Shown here one piece after another: positions 44,692-52,554 of a stretch of 64,000 bases of DNA. The position numbers and the translations under genes were made by a program. Numbering within the stretch: position 1 is the stretch's first letter; each line of letters starts with the position of its first letter. A model generated the notes under the pieces. The model did no database searches and was not told the DNA's origin. It saw only the letters and a program-made list of their open reading frames with translations. This DNA comes from DATJGR01 sp041739525 (lineage in GTDB: Bacteria; Pseudomonadota; Gammaproteobacteria; Pseudomonadales; Azotimanducaceae). The DNA is taken from positions 27,027 to 91,026 of the forward strand of contig JBGSNQ010000062.1 in NCBI GenBank assembly GCA_041739525.1. Reading direction: 5' to 3'.

Positions 44692-45176
44692 CAGCCGCGC
44701 CTGCCCAGCTTGAAGTTGTCCCACGTAACGATGTGGTCAGGCGCAACCACGACCCAGCGCCGATTTCGCCCGCCTGCACTCGCACCGTTCGGCGGCGGAT
44801 TCTCGACCGCGGCCGCACCATGGCCACCGTTGTATTTCCGGCCCATCTGCACGCGCGCTTCCTGTAGATGAGGATCCGCCGCTTCGGCGGCCGCGTCTTC
44901 GAGGACCGTTGCACGACCCTGCAGCATGACCGCCTGCAATTCGGGAAACTTCTCGTTGCGATCGACCAATACGGTGCAGGTCGGTTCGCGCCGCAGGTTG
45001 ACCACCTTCTGACCGCGTCCGTAGAAGTAGACCCGCCCGCCGGCCCAACCGAACCACATCGGCGTCAGGTTGATGCGGTTTCGCGGTCCGACCGACGCGA
45101 TGCGCATGTTCCACAAGCTCGTCATCATCTCGTCGATCTGTTTCGCGTCGAGCGCGAGTTCGCGCGGCAGCGCCAT
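44691..45176 (-). CDS. PPOX-class split-barrel oxidoreductase (F420- or flavin-dependent)
   Basis: A 161-residue protein of the pyridoxamine-5'-phosphate-oxidase-like split beta-barrel superfamily. RIASVGPRNRINLTPMWFGW near residues 25-44 is the first barrel block, followed by GGRVYFYGRGQKVVNLRREP and CTVLVDRNEKFPELQAVMLQGRATVL. Family members bind FMN, F420 or heme. It lies 1 base after an LLM gene and overlaps the Lon start. Given the genomic setting, an F420-dependent FDOR role is likely, but FMN use cannot be excluded from sequence. Confidence 0.88.
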   Translation of the reverse strand: MALPRELALDAKQIDEMMTSLWNMRIASVGPRNRINLTPMWFGWAGGRVYFYGRGQKVVNLRREPTCTVLVDRNEKFPELQAVMLQGRATVLEDAAAEAADPHLQEARVQMGRKYNGGHGAAAVENPPPNGASAGGRNRRWVVVAPDHIVTWDNFKLGRRG

Positions 45177-45177
45177 G

Positions 45178-46185
45178 TCAGGCGCCCCTCAGTTCGGCGA
45201 TCATCGCTTTGCGCTGATCACGATCGGCGAATTCGAACGATGCCGAAGTGCGGTCGACAAACGCGCCATAGCGACGCTTCATCTCCGGCACGATCGTGTG
45301 CGGCTCACCGACCACTGCAAACGCCTCGAGAATGTCGTCGGTGATGAGTCCGCCCATCTCTTTCCAACGACCCTGCTTCGACATCGTATTCAGTTCGGTC
45401 TGCAGATCGCCGACGCCGATCGATTCCAGCACACCTCGGTACGCCGGCGTCGAGCCATAGAACGCGATTCGTTCCTTGGTCGCCAGCTTCGCTTTGTTGA
45501 AGCCCTCTTCGTTGCGTCCCGATACGACGAAGTTCGAGTACGAAATTTCGAAGTTCTCACGACGCCGCCCCGCTTTCGCAAGCCCGCGTTGGATCGCCGG
45601 CAGCGTCACCCGTTCGATGAAGGGCAGCGTGCTGAACGGATGGATGATCATGCCGTCGGCCACTTCGCCTGCGACTTCCGTCATGTGCGGACCGACCGCA
45701 GCAAGGATCACTTTGGGCGCACCGTATTGTTTGTTTTCCGGCGTGAACGCCGGCGTCATCAGCGTGTGGTTGTAAAACTTGCCGACGAACTCGAGCTTCG
45801 CACCGTCGTACCAGTTCGCCCAGATCGCGCGCATCGCCAGTACCAGTTCGCGCATTTTCGCGGCGGGCGCGCCCCACGGCATGCTGAAGCGTTTCGTGAT
45901 GTGCGGCTTGATCTGCGATCCGAGCCCGATCGTGAGCCGCCCCTTAGAGTAGGCGTTTAGATCGTGGCCGATGTTCGCCAGCAGCATCGGGCTGCGCGCG
46001 AAGGCAACCGCAATGGAAGTGATCAGTTCGATCTTCGACGTGTGCTCCGCGGCCAACAGCAGCGGGAAGAACGGATCGTGGTTCGTCTCGGCGGTGTGCA
46101 GGCCATCGAAACCCGTCGCTTCGGCCTCTTTGGCCGAAGCGGGCACTCGCTCGAGCTGATGCCCGAGTCCAGCGTCTACTTTCAT
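45178..46185 (-). CDS. LLM-class F420-dependent oxidoreductase (TIGR03617-like), paralogue A
   Basis: A 335-residue TIM-barrel oxidoreductase. It opens MKVDAGLGHQLERV, then TGFDGLHTAETNHDPFFPLLLAA near residues 24-46, ANIGHDLNAYSKGRLTIGLGSQIKPHI near 68-94 and RFSMPWGAPAAKMREL near 97-112. The same blocks occur in paralogue B immediately upstream, so the pair arose by tandem duplication. PPOX follows after 1 base. Both genes are on the minus strand in one operon with Lon. The F420 role is inferred from family and neighbours; substrate unknown. Confidence 0.93.
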   Translation of the reverse strand: MKVDAGLGHQLERVPASAKEAEATGFDGLHTAETNHDPFFPLLLAAEHTSKIELITSIAVAFARSPMLLANIGHDLNAYSKGRLTIGLGSQIKPHITKRFSMPWGAPAAKMRELVLAMRAIWANWYDGAKLEFVGKFYNHTLMTPAFTPENKQYGAPKVILAAVGPHMTEVAGEVADGMIIHPFSTLPFIERVTLPAIQRGLAKAGRRRENFEISYSNFVVSGRNEEGFNKAKLATKERIAFYGSTPAYRGVLESIGVGDLQTELNTMSKQGRWKEMGGLITDDILEAFAVVGEPHTIVPEMKRRYGAFVDRTSASFEFADRDQRKAMIAELRGA

Positions 46186-46197
46186 TTTGCCCCCCGG

Positions 46198-47202
46198 CTA
46201 GCTCGTCAGCTCTTGGACGATCTTCTGACGGTCTTCCTTACCAATGCTCGCGTAAGCGGCCGACGTGCGGTCGATAACGTCGCCGTAGCGCGACTTGATC
46301 TGGCCGGCGATCGTCGACGGTGCACCGATCACCGCAAATTCCTTCAGGATGTCGTCGGTGATCAGATGGCCCATCTCCTCCCAACGACCTTGCTTCGACA
46401 TGCTGTTCAGGTCGCTCTGCAGGTGTCCGACACCAATCGAATCGAGCACGGGTTTGTATGCCGGGGTCGAGCCGTAGAACGCGATCTGACGCTTCGTCGC
46501 GACCTTGGCGGCCTCGATGGCTTTGTCGTCTTTACCCGTGACAACGAATACCGGATAGCTGATCTCGAAGTCTTTACGCGACTTGCCCGCCCGTTCGAAA
46601 CCTTTTTCGAGCGCCGGCAGGGTCGTTTCACGCAGGTATTTTTCGGTCGTGAACGCGTGAATGATCACGCCGTCCGCAACCTCGCCCGCCACTTCGGTCA
46701 TCAACGGTCCTACGGCGGCGAGGAATACTTTCGGCGCGCCGTATTCGTTGTTCGTCGGCGTGAAGAACGGCGTCATCAGCGTGTGTGTATAGAAGCGTCC
46801 TGCAAACTCCAGCGGCTTGCCTTCGTGCCACGTCGCCCAGATCGCGCGCATCGCCAGAATGAATTCGCGCATCCGCGCGGCGGGTGCCGACCACGGCATG
46901 CTGAAACGTTTCGTGATGTGTGGACGGATCTGCGAGCCGATTCCCAGCACGAAACGCCCCTTAGAGACCGCGTTCAGGTCGTGACCGATGTTCGCAAGCA
47001 CCATCGGCGTACGCGCGAACGCAACGGCGATGCCGGTCATCAACTCGGCGCGCTCCGTGTTCATCGCCGCGACGAGCAATGGGAAGAACGGATCATGCGA
47101 CGTTTCAGCAGTCATGATGCCGCTGTAACCCATTTCTTCGAGCGCCTTGGCTTCGGCACCGACCTTATCGAGTTCCCAGCCTATTCCCCCATCTACTTTC
47201 AT
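46198..47202 (-). CDS. LLM-class F420-dependent oxidoreductase (TIGR03617-like), paralogue B
   Basis: A 334-residue enzyme closely similar to paralogue A: shared blocks TAETSHDPFFPLLVAA, ITKRFSMPWSAPAARMRE and GRWEEMGHLITDDILKEFAV. Length and spacing match, consistent with duplication and later divergence. ATG 47202 with CCGGAGTACGTCG upstream is chosen over a 21-codon extension. It is first gene of the LLM-LLM-PPOX-Lon operon, whose start region lies 80 bases from a phosphatase gene. Differences in the loops (for example FTTEKYLRETTL against FSTLPFIERVTL) may set distinct substrates. Confidence 0.93.
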   Translation of the reverse strand: MKVDGGIGWELDKVGAEAKALEEMGYSGIMTAETSHDPFFPLLVAAMNTERAELMTGIAVAFARTPMVLANIGHDLNAVSKGRFVLGIGSQIRPHITKRFSMPWSAPAARMREFILAMRAIWATWHEGKPLEFAGRFYTHTLMTPFFTPTNNEYGAPKVFLAAVGPLMTEVAGEVADGVIIHAFTTEKYLRETTLPALEKGFERAGKSRKDFEISYPVFVVTGKDDKAIEAAKVATKRQIAFYGSTPAYKPVLDSIGVGHLQSDLNSMSKQGRWEEMGHLITDDILKEFAVIGAPSTIAGQIKSRYGDVIDRTSAAYASIGKEDRQKIVQELTS

Positions 47203-47282
47203 CGACGTACTCCGGATAAAGAATGCGAGCCCGGATTGTACGGCGCTTGCACGCCCGATTGGCAACCCGTCGAGAACCGGCG

Positions 47283-47921
47283 TCAGCTGTCGCGGTCCGG
47301 CGCATGCAGAAACAGTCCGGCGATCGGACCTTCGCCACCGCGGAAATGGTCGCAGGACACCGCGCCGCGCGAAAAATTGAGGCGATAGACGAGATCGTTG
47401 GGTTGGCGGACGCGATTTGCCTGCGCCGGTTCGAGCCCGAGAAGGTGCGTCAGTAGTACCCGGCCGCTGATGCCGTGCGAGACGATCGCGAGCTTACGAG
47501 CGGGCAAATCGCCAAGCGAATCGGCCAGCGGTGCGATCCGCTGCAGCATATCGGGCAGGTTTTCGCCCGCTGGCGGGCGGTGATGGAACGGGTCGCGACC
47601 GCGCGCGGCCCATTCCTCGGGATATCGCTGCGCGATTTCGTCGATCGTCAGCCCTTCCCAGGCTCCGCAGTGACGCTCCACAAGGCGTTCGTCGTACGTC
47701 ACCGGAATCGCGCAACCTGCGAGGATCAGGTCAGCGGTTTCGCGCGTGCGCCCCAGCGGCGACACGACCATGTGTTCGACGGCCTCGCGCGCGAGCAGCT
47801 CGCCGTTGCGACGTGCGTGCATGCGGCCTTCCTCGGTCAGTCGGGAGTCGAGCCGACCTTGCATGCGCTGCTGCCGATTCCACTCGGTCTCGCCGTGGCG
47901 CACGAGGTAAAGCACTTCCAT
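47283..47921 (-). CDS. Histidine phosphatase superfamily protein (phosphoglycerate-mutase-like)
   Basis: A 212-residue phosphatase. The phospho-histidine motif VRHGETEWNRQQ is near residues 7-18 (RHGE), an arginine follows at SPLGRTRETAD, and the late IVSHGISGR supplies the second His. It acts on a phosphomonoester; candidates include cobalamin/nucleotide phosphates and PGM-like functions. No partner gene points to its substrate. It is divergent from htpX across the sigma32-type promoter region and convergent with nothing: its stop lies 80 bases before the LLM operon start. Confidence 0.9.
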   Translation of the reverse strand: MEVLYLVRHGETEWNRQQRMQGRLDSRLTEEGRMHARRNGELLAREAVEHMVVSPLGRTRETADLILAGCAIPVTYDERLVERHCGAWEGLTIDEIAQRYPEEWAARGRDPFHHRPPAGENLPDMLQRIAPLADSLGDLPARKLAIVSHGISGRVLLTHLLGLEPAQANRVRQPNDLVYRLNFSRGAVSCDHFRGGEGPIAGLFLHAPDRDS

Positions 47922-47962
47922 TACGATCTCCAGTCAAGGCGCGGATGATAGCGGAGCCGGCG

Positions 47963-47989
47963 CTTGAATCGACGGGGCGCCAACCCCAT
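47963..47989 (+). promoter_or_regulatory. Sigma32-type (heat-shock) promoter for htpX
   Basis: CTTGAA (47963-47968) and CCCCAT (47984-47989) are separated by 15 bases, matching the sigma32 (RpoH) consensus CTTGAA-N11-16-CCCCAT. It lies 75 bases upstream of the htpX ATG, and htpX is a known heat-shock gene in E. coli. An overlapping TACAAT hexamer (47989-47994) could give a second, sigma70-type -10. Confidence 0.75.
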
Positions 47990-48064
47990 ACAATGGCATC
48001 GCGGCAACGGCACTGAACGGCCGTTCCCGGGTCTAACGATCAGTCAAGGAGTGAGATTCGATCT

Positions 48065-48961
48065 ATGCGTATTCTCCTGTTTCTGGCTACTAACATTGCG
48101 GTCCTGCTGGTCGCGAGCATCACGTTTCGCGTGCTCGGCCTCGAACAGTTCATGTATGAGCAAGGCGTCGGGCTCAACCTGACGGGAAGCCTGATCCTTG
48201 CAGCCATGTTCGGCATGGGTGGTTCGTTCATCTCGCTGTTGATATCGAAGTGGATGGCGAAGCGTTCCACCGGTGCGCAGGTGATCGACCAGCCGCGCAA
48301 TCAATCGGAGCGCTGGCTCGTAGATACCGTCAAAGAACTTGCCCAGAAGGCAGGCATCGGCATGCCGGAAGTGGCGGTGTTTGCTTCGCCGCAACCAAAC
48401 GCATTCGCAACGGGCGCGAGCAAGAACAACGCACTCGTCGCGGTTAGCACCGGCCTGCTAGAGAACATGCGCCCCGATGAAGTGCGCGCCGTGCTCGGCC
48501 ACGAAATCGGCCATGTCGCGAACGGCGACATGGTGACGCTGACTCTGATTCAGGGCGTCGTGAATACGTTCGTGATCTTCTTCGCGCGCATCATCGGATC
48601 GATCGTCGATCGCGCGGTGTTTCGCAGCGAAAACGGCAACGGAATCGGCTTCTTCGTCGTCACGATGATCGCCCAGGTCGTACTCGGCATCGGCGCCAGC
48701 ATGATCGTGATGTGGTTCTCGCGGCACCGCGAATTCCGTGCCGACGCCGCAGGCGCGCAACTGGCCGGACGCGACAACATGATCGGCGCGCTGGAGCGCT
48801 TGAAAGCCGCAACCAAGATGCCTGAGACGATGCCCGAAACGCTGGTCGCGTTCGGCATCTCGAGCGGCATGCGTCAAGGCTTGTCGGCGCTGTTCGCGTC
48901 GCATCCTCCGCTCGATACGCGCATTGCCGCATTGCGCGGTGCGGTAGCCCAAGCCGCTTAG
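48065..48961 (+). CDS. htpX: Membrane zinc protease HtpX
   Basis: A 298-residue inner-membrane metalloprotease that degrades misfolded membrane proteins. Two N-terminal hydrophobic helices are present (residues about 2-25 and 34-58). The zinc motif HEIGH is at His146, Glu147, His150, and two later hydrophobic segments bracket the ENGNGIGFFVV region. FRADAAGAQLAGRDNMIGALERLK has the conserved third-ligand Glu region nearby. AGGAGTGAG precedes the ATG, with a sigma32-like promoter further up, in line with heat control. Its TAG stop shares bases with the convergent P-ATPase stop. Confidence 0.97.
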   Translation: MRILLFLATNIAVLLVASITFRVLGLEQFMYEQGVGLNLTGSLILAAMFGMGGSFISLLISKWMAKRSTGAQVIDQPRNQSERWLVDTVKELAQKAGIGMPEVAVFASPQPNAFATGASKNNALVAVSTGLLENMRPDEVRAVLGHEIGHVANGDMVTLTLIQGVVNTFVIFFARIIGSIVDRAVFRSENGNGIGFFVVTMIAQVVLGIGASMIVMWFSRHREFRADAAGAQLAGRDNMIGALERLKAATKMPETMPETLVAFGISSGMRQGLSALFASHPPLDTRIAALRGAVAQAA

Positions 48962-51294
48962 ATTTTCCTGCTGCGCAACCTGAGCGCGTTGCCGATCACC
49001 GAGATCGACGACGCGCTCATCGCTGCAGCGGCAATCATCGGCGACAGCAGCAAACCCCACAGCGGATACAGAACGCCTGCAGCCACCGGCACGCCGACGC
49101 CGTTGTAGACGAACGCGAAGAACAGATTCTGGCGAATGTTCGCAAGCGTTGCGTGCGACAGGCGATATGCGCGGACAATGCCGTTCAGGTCACCTTTCAC
49201 CAGCGTCACCGCGGCGGTTGCCATCGCAACATCGGTACCGGTGCCCATCGCAATGCCGACGTCTGCCGCTGCAAGTGCGGGTGCGTCGTTGATACCGTCG
49301 CCCGCCATTGCCACAACGCTCCCTTCCGCTTTCAGTTCGCGCGCGCGTTCGAGTTTGCGCTGCGGCGACGCATCGGCCACCACTTCCGAGATGCCGAGCT
49401 TCTTCGCAATCGCGCTGGCGGTGCGTTCGTTGTCGCCCGTCAACATGATCAGTCGAATACCTTCGGCGCGCAGCGCGGCAACGGCCTCGGCCGAGGTGGG
49501 CTTGATGGGGTCGGCCACCGCCACGAGCGCCGCGTAGGTGGCGTCGATCGCGCAGTACATCACCGTTGCGCCTTCCAACTGGTACCGCGCCGCATCCGCG
49601 TGCGTTACGTCCACTCCCAAGGACTGCATCAGCCGTTCGTTTCCGAACGCAATGAAACGCCCCCCTACGAGTCCGGTTACACCCTGTCCGGTCACCGATG
49701 CGAACTTTTCGACTGCACCCATCGGAACGCCACGCTCCTGCGCGGCATCGACGAGCGCTCTCGCCAACGGATGTTCGCTGGCGCGCTCCAGGTCGGCGAC
49801 ATACTGCAAAACGTCGTTCTCCGCATAACCATCTGCTGCGACGATGGCCGACAGCCGCGGCCGTCCTTCGGTCAGAGTTCCGGTTTTGTCGACGAGCAAC
49901 ACGTCGACATCGCGCAGACGTTCTATCGCTTCGGCATTGCGGAACAGAATTCCCATCCGCGCACCGCGTCCAGTGGCCACCATGATCGACATCGGCGTAG
50001 CGAGCCCCAGCGCGCACGGGCACGCAATGATCAGGACGGCCACCGCGGCCAGCAGCGCATGTGCAAGACGCGGCTCCGGCCCGACCGTTGCCCAGACGAC
50101 GAACGTCAGCACGGCCACCACAATCACAACCGGAACGAACACCGCCGCAACCCGGTCGGCCAACCGCTGCACGGGGGCACGACTGCGCTGCGCATCCGAT
50201 ACGAGCGCGATGATCCGGGCGAGCAACGTCTCTCCGCCGACCTTTTCCGCCAGAATCGTCAATGCACCGGTACCGTTGATCGTTGCGCCCGCGACGCGCG
50301 CGCCGATGACCTTCTCCACCGGCACGGGTTCGCCGCTCAGCATCGATTCATCCACCGAGCTGACACCATCCACCACACGACCATCCACCGGGATCTTTTC
50401 ACCAGGCCTCACCAGCAACCGGTCGCCCACGCGCACAGCGTCGAGCGGAATCTGTTCGTGTGTTCCGTCTACACGAACACGCGTCGCGAGCACCGGCGCC
50501 AACGCCAGCAACTCGCGAATCGCCGCGCCGGTTTGTGAACGCGCCCTCAACTCCAGCACCTGACCGAGCAGAACCAGCGTGACGATCACCGAGGCGGCTT
50601 CGAAATAAACGGGAACGGCACCGTCGTGACCACGTAGCGAAGGTGGGAACAGGTTCGGCGCGAACGACGCGATCAGGCTGTAGCCATAGGCAACACCAAC
50701 CCCGAGCCCGATCAAGGTGAACATATTGAGCGATCGGTTCGTCACCGATCGTACGGCGCGGACGAAAAACGGCCGCGCCGCCCAAAGGCATACGGGTGTC
50801 GCGAACGCGAGTTCGAGCCACGCCCGCGTTTCGCTACCTAACAGATGGCTCAGGGGGCGATCCCCGATCATGTCGCCCATGGAAAGAATCAACACCGGAA
50901 TGGTCAGCACGAGCGCCCACCAGAACCGTTTCGACATGTCGTCGAGTTCCGGGTGCGAGTGCGCGTCGCGATCCGGAAATCGGTCCTCCAGCGCCATACC
51001 GCACTTCGGGCAATCGCCGGGCTCGTCGCTTTCCACGCCCTCGCACATCGGACAGTAGTAGCGCGCGTTGCTGCTTGGCGGCGGTATCACCTTGTGCGGC
51101 TGGTTCTCGTGCGGATCGCGTTGCAGATAGGCAACGGGGTCGACGCCGAACTTCTCTTTACAGCGCGCGCTACAGAAGCGGTATTCGTAGCCGGCATGTT
51201 CGAGATGATGCGGACCATCGGGCCGAACCGTCATCGCGCACACTGGATCGATGAACTCGCCGGTGGCCTTAAGGAATCTGGGATCAGCGCTCAC
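48958..51294 (-). CDS. Copper-type heavy-metal P1B-ATPase
   Basis: A 778-residue metal-exporting ATPase, probably for Cu(I)/Ag(I). N-terminal YHS-type region (FIDPVCAMTV and FCSARCKEKFG) is followed by a zinc-ribbon-like YYCPMCEGVESDEPGDCPKC metal-binding segment near 78-97, instead of a classical CxxC HMA domain. Eight hydrophobic segments are present. CPC (Cys425-Pro-Cys427) is in helix 6, the phosphorylation site DKTGT at Asp469, TGDNE and GDGINDAPAL in the P-domain, and HP in the N-domain. GTG 51294 overlaps the thioesterase stop as GTGA, placing it at the end of an acyl-CoA/LLM operon. Confidence 0.95.
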   Translation of the reverse strand: MSADPRFLKATGEFIDPVCAMTVRPDGPHHLEHAGYEYRFCSARCKEKFGVDPVAYLQRDPHENQPHKVIPPPSSNARYYCPMCEGVESDEPGDCPKCGMALEDRFPDRDAHSHPELDDMSKRFWWALVLTIPVLILSMGDMIGDRPLSHLLGSETRAWLELAFATPVCLWAARPFFVRAVRSVTNRSLNMFTLIGLGVGVAYGYSLIASFAPNLFPPSLRGHDGAVPVYFEAASVIVTLVLLGQVLELRARSQTGAAIRELLALAPVLATRVRVDGTHEQIPLDAVRVGDRLLVRPGEKIPVDGRVVDGVSSVDESMLSGEPVPVEKVIGARVAGATINGTGALTILAEKVGGETLLARIIALVSDAQRSRAPVQRLADRVAAVFVPVVIVVAVLTFVVWATVGPEPRLAHALLAAVAVLIIACPCALGLATPMSIMVATGRGARMGILFRNAEAIERLRDVDVLLVDKTGTLTEGRPRLSAIVAADGYAENDVLQYVADLERASEHPLARALVDAAQERGVPMGAVEKFASVTGQGVTGLVGGRFIAFGNERLMQSLGVDVTHADAARYQLEGATVMYCAIDATYAALVAVADPIKPTSAEAVAALRAEGIRLIMLTGDNERTASAIAKKLGISEVVADASPQRKLERARELKAEGSVVAMAGDGINDAPALAAADVGIAMGTGTDVAMATAAVTLVKGDLNGIVRAYRLSHATLANIRQNLFFAFVYNGVGVPVAAGVLYPLWGLLLSPMIAAAAMSASSISVIGNALRLRSRKI

Positions 51295-51701
51295 GTTCGA
51301 TTGGTCGGCACGAGCTTCACGGTCGACGTGGCCGTAGCGAGCACGTCACCGTCGAGCGTCGTGAGGCGTCCCTCGAGGAATCCGATGGAGCGTCCTAGTC
51401 GCTCGACCCATCCCTCGGCACGCACGGGTCCGGGATTGGCGGCGCGAAAGAAACTCACTTTGATTTCGAGCGTTGCCGGCACGAGTGCACCTTCGGTTGC
51501 GAGCATCGCCGCGCGCGCCATTGCGGAGTCGATCCATGCAGTGACGTATCCGCCTTGCACCACGTTGCCGGAATGACACATCTCCGGCTTCCCGGTGAAT
51601 TCCATTACCGCGCGATTTTCGGAAGCAATGAACTCGACGACCCGACCATCTCCCAACGACTGCATCAAGGCGGACGGATCGTCGGTGAACGGCTCGGTCA
51701 T
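51291..51701 (-). CDS. PaaI-type hotdog-fold thioesterase
   Basis: A 136-residue hotdog thioesterase. VVQGGYVTAWIDSAMARAAML near residues 47-67 is the PaaI helix, with Asp in the IDSA turn, and LEIKVSFFRAANPGP gives the following strand. It resembles the thioesterase at 26074 in length and motif. ATG 51701 overlaps the enoyl-CoA hydratase stop (ATGA), and its own stop overlaps the P-ATPase start (GTGA), so translation is chained. It probably releases acyl groups from CoA in the pathway. Confidence 0.88.
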   Translation of the reverse strand: MTEPFTDDPSALMQSLGDGRVVEFIASENRAVMEFTGKPEMCHSGNVVQGGYVTAWIDSAMARAAMLATEGALVPATLEIKVSFFRAANPGPVRAEGWVERLGRSIGFLEGRLTTLDGDVLATATSTVKLVPTNRT

Positions 51702-52525
51702 TTCTTGGTGGTTCTGTAGTCGCCGAATTCCTGGTCGCGCTTCGTCAGCGCCTCGGTGAGGCCTTGCCGCAGTTCGGCGAGATGCGCCTGCGTCGAACGG
51801 GTATAAGTCGCAAGTGCCTGCATCTCCGTGCCGGCACGAATCCCGGCGCGAATTCCCATCGCGTCCATCTGCCGATGCACCGCGCGCTTGTTGAACTGCT
51901 GCAGGTCTGACGGCACCTTGGCAACACGCTCGGCGATGTCGAGCACCCGCGCTTCGAGCTCCGCGTTCGGAAACGCGCGGTTCGCGAAGCCACACTCCAC
52001 CGCATCGATTCCCGACATCGAGTCGCCCGTCAGCATCAGTTCCATGGCGCGGCGCATGCCGACGATCCACGGATAGAACTGATTGTCCGGCGGACTGATT
52101 GCACGCACGACCGGATAACCGATCTTCGCGTCTTCGGCGACGTACACGAGGTCGCAAGCCGTCGCGAGTTCGGTGCCGCCCGCGAGGCAATAGCCATGCA
52201 CCTGCGCAATCACCGGCTTGGCCAGGTCCCACATCCGGAAGAAGCCCTCTACCACGTGGCGCGGCCAGTTGCCGATGCCACCAGAGGTGTGAAACGGCTG
52301 GTTTTCCGCGACGTTCGATTTCAGATCGTAACCCGCGGAGAAACACTCACCAGCACCGCGAATGATCGTGACGGCGATGCTCGCGTCGTTGTCGGCGGAT
52401 TCGAGCGCGCGGAATAGTTCGCCGCGCAGTTCGTTCGACAACGGATTGCGTTTGTCGGGACGGTTCAGCGTGATGCGTTGAACACGCGGCCGCGGTATAT
52501 CGACGATGATCTTGCGGAATTCCAC
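51698..52525 (-). CDS. Enoyl-CoA hydratase/isomerase family protein
   Basis: A 275-residue crotonase-fold enzyme that hydrates or isomerises enoyl-CoA. The oxyanion and CoA blocks are GECFSAGYDLKSN near residues 57-69 and GYCLAGGTELATACDLVY near 107-124, the latter with a Glu position. Later, AVECGFANRAFPNAEL is a typical isomerase/hydratase block. The two catalytic Glu residues of classical hydratase are not both obvious by eye, so an isomerase or lyase is possible. It is 29 bases after an LLM gene and overlaps the thioesterase start. It could act on products of the LLM reaction once they are CoA-activated. Confidence 0.9.
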   Translation of the reverse strand: MEFRKIIVDIPRPRVQRITLNRPDKRNPLSNELRGELFRALESADNDASIAVTIIRGAGECFSAGYDLKSNVAENQPFHTSGGIGNWPRHVVEGFFRMWDLAKPVIAQVHGYCLAGGTELATACDLVYVAEDAKIGYPVVRAISPPDNQFYPWIVGMRRAMELMLTGDSMSGIDAVECGFANRAFPNAELEARVLDIAERVAKVPSDLQQFNKRAVHRQMDAMGIRAGIRAGTEMQALATYTRSTQAHLAELRQGLTEALTKRDQEFGDYRTTKK

Positions 52526-52554
52526 GTCGCTCTCCTCAAAAACAAGAACTGGCC

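Noticed and set aside
51702..52346. N-terminal extension of the thioesterase frame at 51291
   Set aside because: It lies out of frame inside the enoyl-CoA hydratase gene. The ATGA overlap at 51698-51701 gives a normal-length thioesterase.
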